NCBI GenBank assembly: GCA_019203745.1 | Contig: CP078104.1 | Coordinates: 3,844,001-3,908,000 of the forward strand | DNA from: Chryseobacterium sp. E1 | GTDB lineage: Bacteria > Bacteroidota > Bacteroidia > Flavobacteriales > Weeksellaceae | DNA length: 64,000 nucleotides | Direction of reading: 5' to 3' | Shown: positions 60,393 to 64,000 of the stretch, piece after piece | Layout: every line of letters starts with the position of its first letter | How positions within the stretch are numbered: position 1 is the first letter of the stretch | Made by a program: the position numbers and the translations under genes | The notes under the pieces: model-generated | What the model was told of the DNA's origin: nothing | Database searches by the model: none | Seen by the model: the letters and a program-made list of their open reading frames with translations, nothing else

Positions 60393-60978
60393 ATGAAAAC
60401 CTTAATTATTGTAACCCATCCTGATATTGAAAAATCTGCCATCAACAAAAGATGGATTGAAGAACTGAAAAAATATCCTGAAAAATATACCGTTCATCAG
60501 CTGTATGAAGCTTACCCCAACGGTAAAATTGATGTAGCCAGGAACAAAAACTTATGGAGTCTCATGATACAATTGTATTTCAGTTTCCATTTTACTGGTT
60601 CAGCAGTCCACCGCTTCTGAAACAATGGTTAGATGAAGTTATTTTGCACGGGTGGGCTTACGGAAGCAACAGCGGCTATAAACTGGCCGGAAAAAGAATG
60701 ACGCTGGTTGTTACTGCCGGAATTGATGAAGACGAATATACTGCTTCAGGAAAATATAAATATACAATGAAGGAGCTTTTCAGGCCTTATGAGCTGACTT
60801 TTGATTATGTAAAGGCAGAATATAAAGAACCATTTGTCTATTACGGGATAGAGCGTGACTCTTCTGATGAATGGATTGAAAAAGTGTCCCTATGTATCTT
60901 GATTTTCTGGATGCTCTATCGGCTAATAGCTTTGGTCAAGGTAAATTGGCCCTTCATAACTGCCAAGATTCTCTTTAA
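60393..60978 (+). CDS. NAD(P)H-dependent oxidoreductase, flavodoxin-like MdaB/KefF type (two frameshifts)
   Basis: 195 residues after repair. MKTLIIVTHPDIEKSAINKR begins the flavodoxin-like fold; LMESHDTIVFQFPFYWFSSP, LLKQWLDEVILHGWAYGSNS and KLAGKRMTLVVTAGIDEDEY are the quinone reductase words. Members reduce quinones or related electrophiles with an FMN or FAD. A G is missing near 60541 (GCCAGGAACAAA, repaired to VAREQKLMES) and an A near 60886 (GAAAAAGTGTCC, repaired to IEKSVPMYLDFLDAL). The repaired 3' end overlaps the opposite gene by 56 bases. HxlR probably controls it. Confidence 0.85.
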
Positions 60979-61678
60979 TGTTCATCATGATTCCGGGAAT
61001 ATATTCATATCCTCCTTCAAGAAGATGTTTCATTTCATCCCGGTACATGTAATCAGGGTCCTGAAGGTAGGTGTTTAAGTGTTTTTCTGTACTGATATGC
61101 AGATTAAAAGAGGTATCAAACTGTGAGATTTCAAGTGATTGTCTCATTTGTTCTACATCAGATGATTCCTTATAAACAGCCACTTTAAAGGAAAGAAGAA
61201 TAAGGTAATCAACCATAAGCAGAAGATCATTACTGCTTAAGATCCTGTCAATTGTCAGTTCCTGAGCATGATCAAGAAGCGGAATGTAAAATTTCTCTAC
61301 GCCATTGGCAGTAAGGCCAAAGAATAGCGGAACCTCATACCGGGTCGTAAGATGCCAGATTCCGATGAATCCATGATGGGCAAATATTTCTTCATCTCCT
61401 TCATGATCATTCTGATAATACCAGGTAAACCAATCAAAAAGAGCAGTAAATTCTTCGTTTTCTAAAGTATAATCTTCTTGCTGAAGCTTTTTCAGAATAT
61501 TTTCATAGGATATCGCTGAAAATTCACGCTCGCACTTCAGAAAGTCATGAAAGTTTCCAAAACGTTTATCAATGATCTCCAGAAATACATCAGGAAGACT
61601 TGTATCTGAAACTTTCGGATACAGGTTTTCTCTGATCTTTGCTTTATCCAGTTTGTAAAATTCTATAAATCCACCCAT
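60923..61678 (-). CDS. Protein of unknown function
   Basis: Intact, 251 residues, no signal or membrane segment. It begins MGGFIEFYKLDKAKIRENLY and contains FDWFTWYYQNDHEGDEEIFA, LTTRYEVPLFFGLTANGVEK and DYMYRDEMKHLLEGGYEYIP. The mix of acidic and aromatic residues resembles immunity-type or DUF1877-like proteins, but I cannot name the family. It overlaps the oxidoreductase gene on the other strand by 56 bases and is otherwise alone. Confidence 0.6.
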   Translation of the reverse strand: MGGFIEFYKLDKAKIRENLYPKVSDTSLPDVFLEIIDKRFGNFHDFLKCEREFSAISYENILKKLQQEDYTLENEEFTALFDWFTWYYQNDHEGDEEIFAHHGFIGIWHLTTRYEVPLFFGLTANGVEKFYIPLLDHAQELTIDRILSSNDLLLMVDYLILLSFKVAVYKESSDVEQMRQSLEISQFDTSFNLHISTEKHLNTYLQDPDYMYRDEMKHLLEGGYEYIPGIMMNIKENLGSYEGPIYLDQSY

Positions 61679-61887
61679 TATTGCTCCTGATTACTATTAG
61701 TTTGATTTTTCTGATGGTTAATGTAATAGTCTGTCCATCTTTGGAAAAAGTAGCTCATCCATCATTTAAGGTTAATACTCTATTGATCATCTTTTTCTTC
61801 CTGCAGCATTCACATAAGTATTTCATGATCTAATTTTAAACGAAAATACTTAAAAACTTTATCCCACCGTAGGCGTATCCTCTTCCT

Positions 61888-63441
61888 TCAGGATTTTTTC
61901 TCTTTCATAGAGAGCAGCATCCTTTCATATTTATATTTTTTCCAGTCAAACTGATTCAGAAAATCGAGGGCAGCCTGGAAACCTCTGTTGAAAAGCTCTT
62001 CCTTTTCTTCTTGTTTCATAAAGAAATTCAGCCAGCTGCTGGTTCCGCAGTTGACGGTCTGAATGCTGTACAGTTTATAAAAACTATGTTTGGTAAGAAA
62101 GGTTTTGTCATTAAAACCTTTTAAAGTACTGATGATATTTCCGGCATAGCTGAAAGGAGTTTTCATGATTTCTTCACTCGTTTTTCCTTTTTCGGAAAGC
62201 ATGTCGGAATCACTGGTAAGCTGTACCCCGAAAAGAGGCATTCTCGGATAAAAACTTCATCTGCATGAAACAGATCAATTGGGAAATTGGAAATACTGCC
62301 GCCGTCAATAAAGATTCCCACAGGATTTATATCATCCTTCCTGGTATTCATCCAGAATTTCCAGGCATATTTTACCGAATCGTCATTTCTGTTGATCTCT
62401 TTCTGAAAAGGCTCAAAGAAAAAAGGGACCGACATGGAAGCCCTTACAAACTCTGCGGGACTGATGTGCTTCAGTTCTTCCTCAGACCAATACAGATTGG
62501 CCATGGTGGGAAGTTCTACTTTTATTTTGGCATTAATATCAGTAGTAATGATCACATTTCCGACTGCAGCAGGTAAAAAGGATTGTTTTTGTAATAATCA
62601 TTATTGGCGGCACTGTCATAGAAAATTTTATATCGGGTCTGATCAATATGCTCCAGGTTTTTTGTTTTGATATTTTCTATACTTTGAAGAGCCATTGTAT
62701 AATATTCCTGGCCGTTTCCGTAGCGGTAGCTGAGGTTAAGGGCATATTCCTTTGAATAAATTTCTCATTCAGATTAGCTACTGTTTTGATTCCGAAATTA
62801 TCCAGGGCAGTTTTCATGATATTCTGAAATACATTTCCCGGGTTGAGCCCGCTGTTTTCCTTTCTGAAATTGTTGTACAGCTTTTTGATACATAAAAAGA
62901 GAATAACAGCCGGAATCAGGGGAATTAAAAACATCAGCTTTGCACTGAGTATGGTTTCCGAAGGAGCTGCAAAAGGAATGCTGACCAGGATAATGAACAG
63001 AATGGCCGCAATAATAGCATTGATCCTAAAGAAATCCTTATTGTTGAGCATCCCGTGAAGAGTAGTTTTTACATAGGTTTTCCCATCCATAAAATCTGCA
63101 AAATCCCAACTGAAAAGAATATCTTTAATGAGTTTGCTCTTAGGTTCTTCTTTGGTTTTGCAAGCTGCAATAAGCATGGTATTGATCGCTCCGGCACTTG
63201 TTCCCGCCACCTTCAGAAAACGGATTCCAAAGATTTCCAGGCCATAAAGATATCCTACAAGAGCACTTCCCCAAACACCGCCGCCTTCCTGTACAAACTC
63301 TATATACTGATTGCCCTCCTGGTCCAGAAGATCAGAAAACTCTTTGGATGAGATGTTTTCATGAAGGGCAGCAAGTTTCTCCTTAGATTCTTTAGAAAGA
63401 GAATCATCCTCCAGAATTGCATTAAGAGTTTCGGTTTTCAT
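61888..63441 (-). CDS. Patatin-like phospholipase with inserted membrane hairpin (three frameshifts)
   Basis: 518 residues after repair. The patatin catalytic dyad is present: FVQEGGGVWGSALVGYLYG (oxyanion hole), then KVAGTSAGAINTMLIAACKT (Ser in GTSAG), and IFIDGGSISNFPIDLFHADE (Asp in DGG). Between them, at about residues 138-190, lie two hydrophobic helices (AIIAAILFIILVSIPFAA; KLMFLIPLIPAVILFLCI), unusual in the family. It likely cleaves acyl groups of phospholipids at the membrane. Missing single bases near 62745, 62578 and 62240 (each T or A) were restored. Confidence 0.82.
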
Positions 63442-63643
63442 AGGCTCGGGGAGTAATATTTTGTTATGCGCAGACCCACAGGTGAAGCAATCTCTAAATT
63501 ACTGTTTATTTCCAAACCATGAGATTAATTTATAGCAAAGACTGATAATCTTTGTATTGAATTCTCCTGCAGATTGAGAAATATCGCATATGATGGTTAA
63601 AAAGTTTGTATAATCTTCGGGAAATATAAATCGATCTGGAGAA

Positions 63644-64000
63644 TCACCATTGTTTCTTTCGCACATAGATGAATGTACTGATGACAACTGTAGCCATGGC
63701 ACCTACTGTAATATAATAGCCATATTTATGATGAAGTTCCGGCATATTGTCAAAATTCATCCCGTATACTCCTGCAATAAAGGTAATTGGTAAAAAATAA
63801 ACCGAATAAATAGCCAATACCTTCATGACCTGGTTGGCTTTCTGATCAGACAGGGCCAGGAACATGGAAATAAGGTTGGTGATCTGTATATTCAGATGAT
63901 CAAAATCCGCTACTACGTCTTTGTGCTTGTCTTTGAGATCCACAATTTCAGAATCCTGCAGATTTAATAATTTGAATTTATCAATCGCATCGGTAGAAAT
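63644..64000 (-). CDS. corA: CorA-family Mg2+/Co2+ transporter, C-terminal part
   Basis: The frame enters from the right edge, so only about the last 119 residues are visible: ISTDAIDKFKLLNLQDSEIV, the long helix LALSDQKANQVMKVLAIYSV and YFLPITFIAGVYGMNFDNMP with the signature GMN, then the second membrane helix YYITVGAMATVVISTFIYVR and a basic end KKQW. This is the CorA pore motif and two-helix end. The gene continues beyond the window. The stretch 63442-63643 after it holds no gene I can see. Confidence 0.92.
   Translation of the reverse strand: MSTDAIDKFKLLNLQDSEIVDLKDKHKDVVADFDHLNIQITNLISMFLALSDQKANQVMKVLAIYSVYFLPITFIAGVYGMNFDNMPELHHKYGYYITVGAMATVVISTFIYVRKKQW

Noticed and set aside
2276..63441. 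Dozens of broken genes read as pseudogenes
   Set aside because: Nearly every break is a missing base in a homopolymer, and essential genes are affected. Repaired lengths are exact codon multiples, so sequencing error explains them better than decay.
1..64000. tRNA, rRNA, CRISPR, insertion sequence or prophage
   Set aside because: None of the characteristic sequences, repeats or genes was seen on either strand.

Overview
The window looks like a low-GC member of the Flavobacteriia, most likely Chryseobacterium or a close relative in the Weeksellaceae. The pointers are a type IX secretion and gliding block (porV, porU, gldJ), diphosphomevalonate decarboxylase of the mevalonate route, a chromosomal subclass B1 metallo-beta-lactamase, a FUSC efflux protein, a DoxD-DoxA fusion, and promoters of the Bacteroidetes type (TTTG, about 17-20 bases, then TAnnTTTG). 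No rRNA, tRNA, CRISPR array, integrase, transposase or phage gene was seen. This is a chromosomal core region with a few accessory cassettes.

Layout. 1-3775: lipoprotein end, DUF456 membrane protein, MscS channel, pdxJ and an alpha/beta hydrolase. 3854-6560: a microviridin-type graspetide cluster of two short precursors, a hairpin attenuator and two overlapping ATP-grasp ligase genes, closed by two strong hairpins. 7076-11034: SDR epimerase, long-chain acyl-CoA ligase, mvaD. 11072-17012: endonuclease-like membrane protein, NTF2-like and VOC proteins, DUF1634 plus TauE/SafE permease, DUF1543, purK. 17101-22840: tandem secreted SH3 paralogues, a CPA2 antiporter, a lipoprotein, a DMT transporter. 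23086-30495: purE, YiaA-like protein, YD-type lipoprotein, ahcY, flavin-binding oxidoreductase, phosphopantetheinyl transferase, FUSC protein. 30670-31424: B1 metallo-beta-lactamase. 31569-38444: porV, porU and divergent gldJ. 38597-49824: murF, Nudix, SRPBCC, a beta-helix protein with a small lipoprotein and an AraC regulator, anmK, lptC, an outer-membrane barrel, holB, a Cys-rich secreted peptide. 50068-54939: a TetR-controlled tripartite efflux operon. 54940-64000: DoxDA, hydrolase, tag, HxlR with a divergent quinone-type oxidoreductase, patatin with an inserted membrane hairpin, and the C-terminal part of CorA.

Sequence quality is the main caveat. By hand count roughly 90-100 bases are missing in about 45 genes. 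Nearly all gaps are repaired by lengthening a homopolymer (A/T runs of about 4-8, G/C runs of 2-6) by one base, and the repaired genes come out with whole codon numbers and family-typical lengths. Essential genes (murF, holB, lptC, mvaD, porU) are hit as often as dispensable ones, so I read these as consensus errors of an unpolished assembly and give full-length spans for the genes. Lengths quoted below are after this mental repair.

The most interesting content is the graspetide cluster. Next come a family of imperfect inverted repeats scattered between genes, a structured GC-rich intergenic element, and several promoters whose -10-like box lies 4-5 bases from the start codon, which implies leaderless mRNAs.
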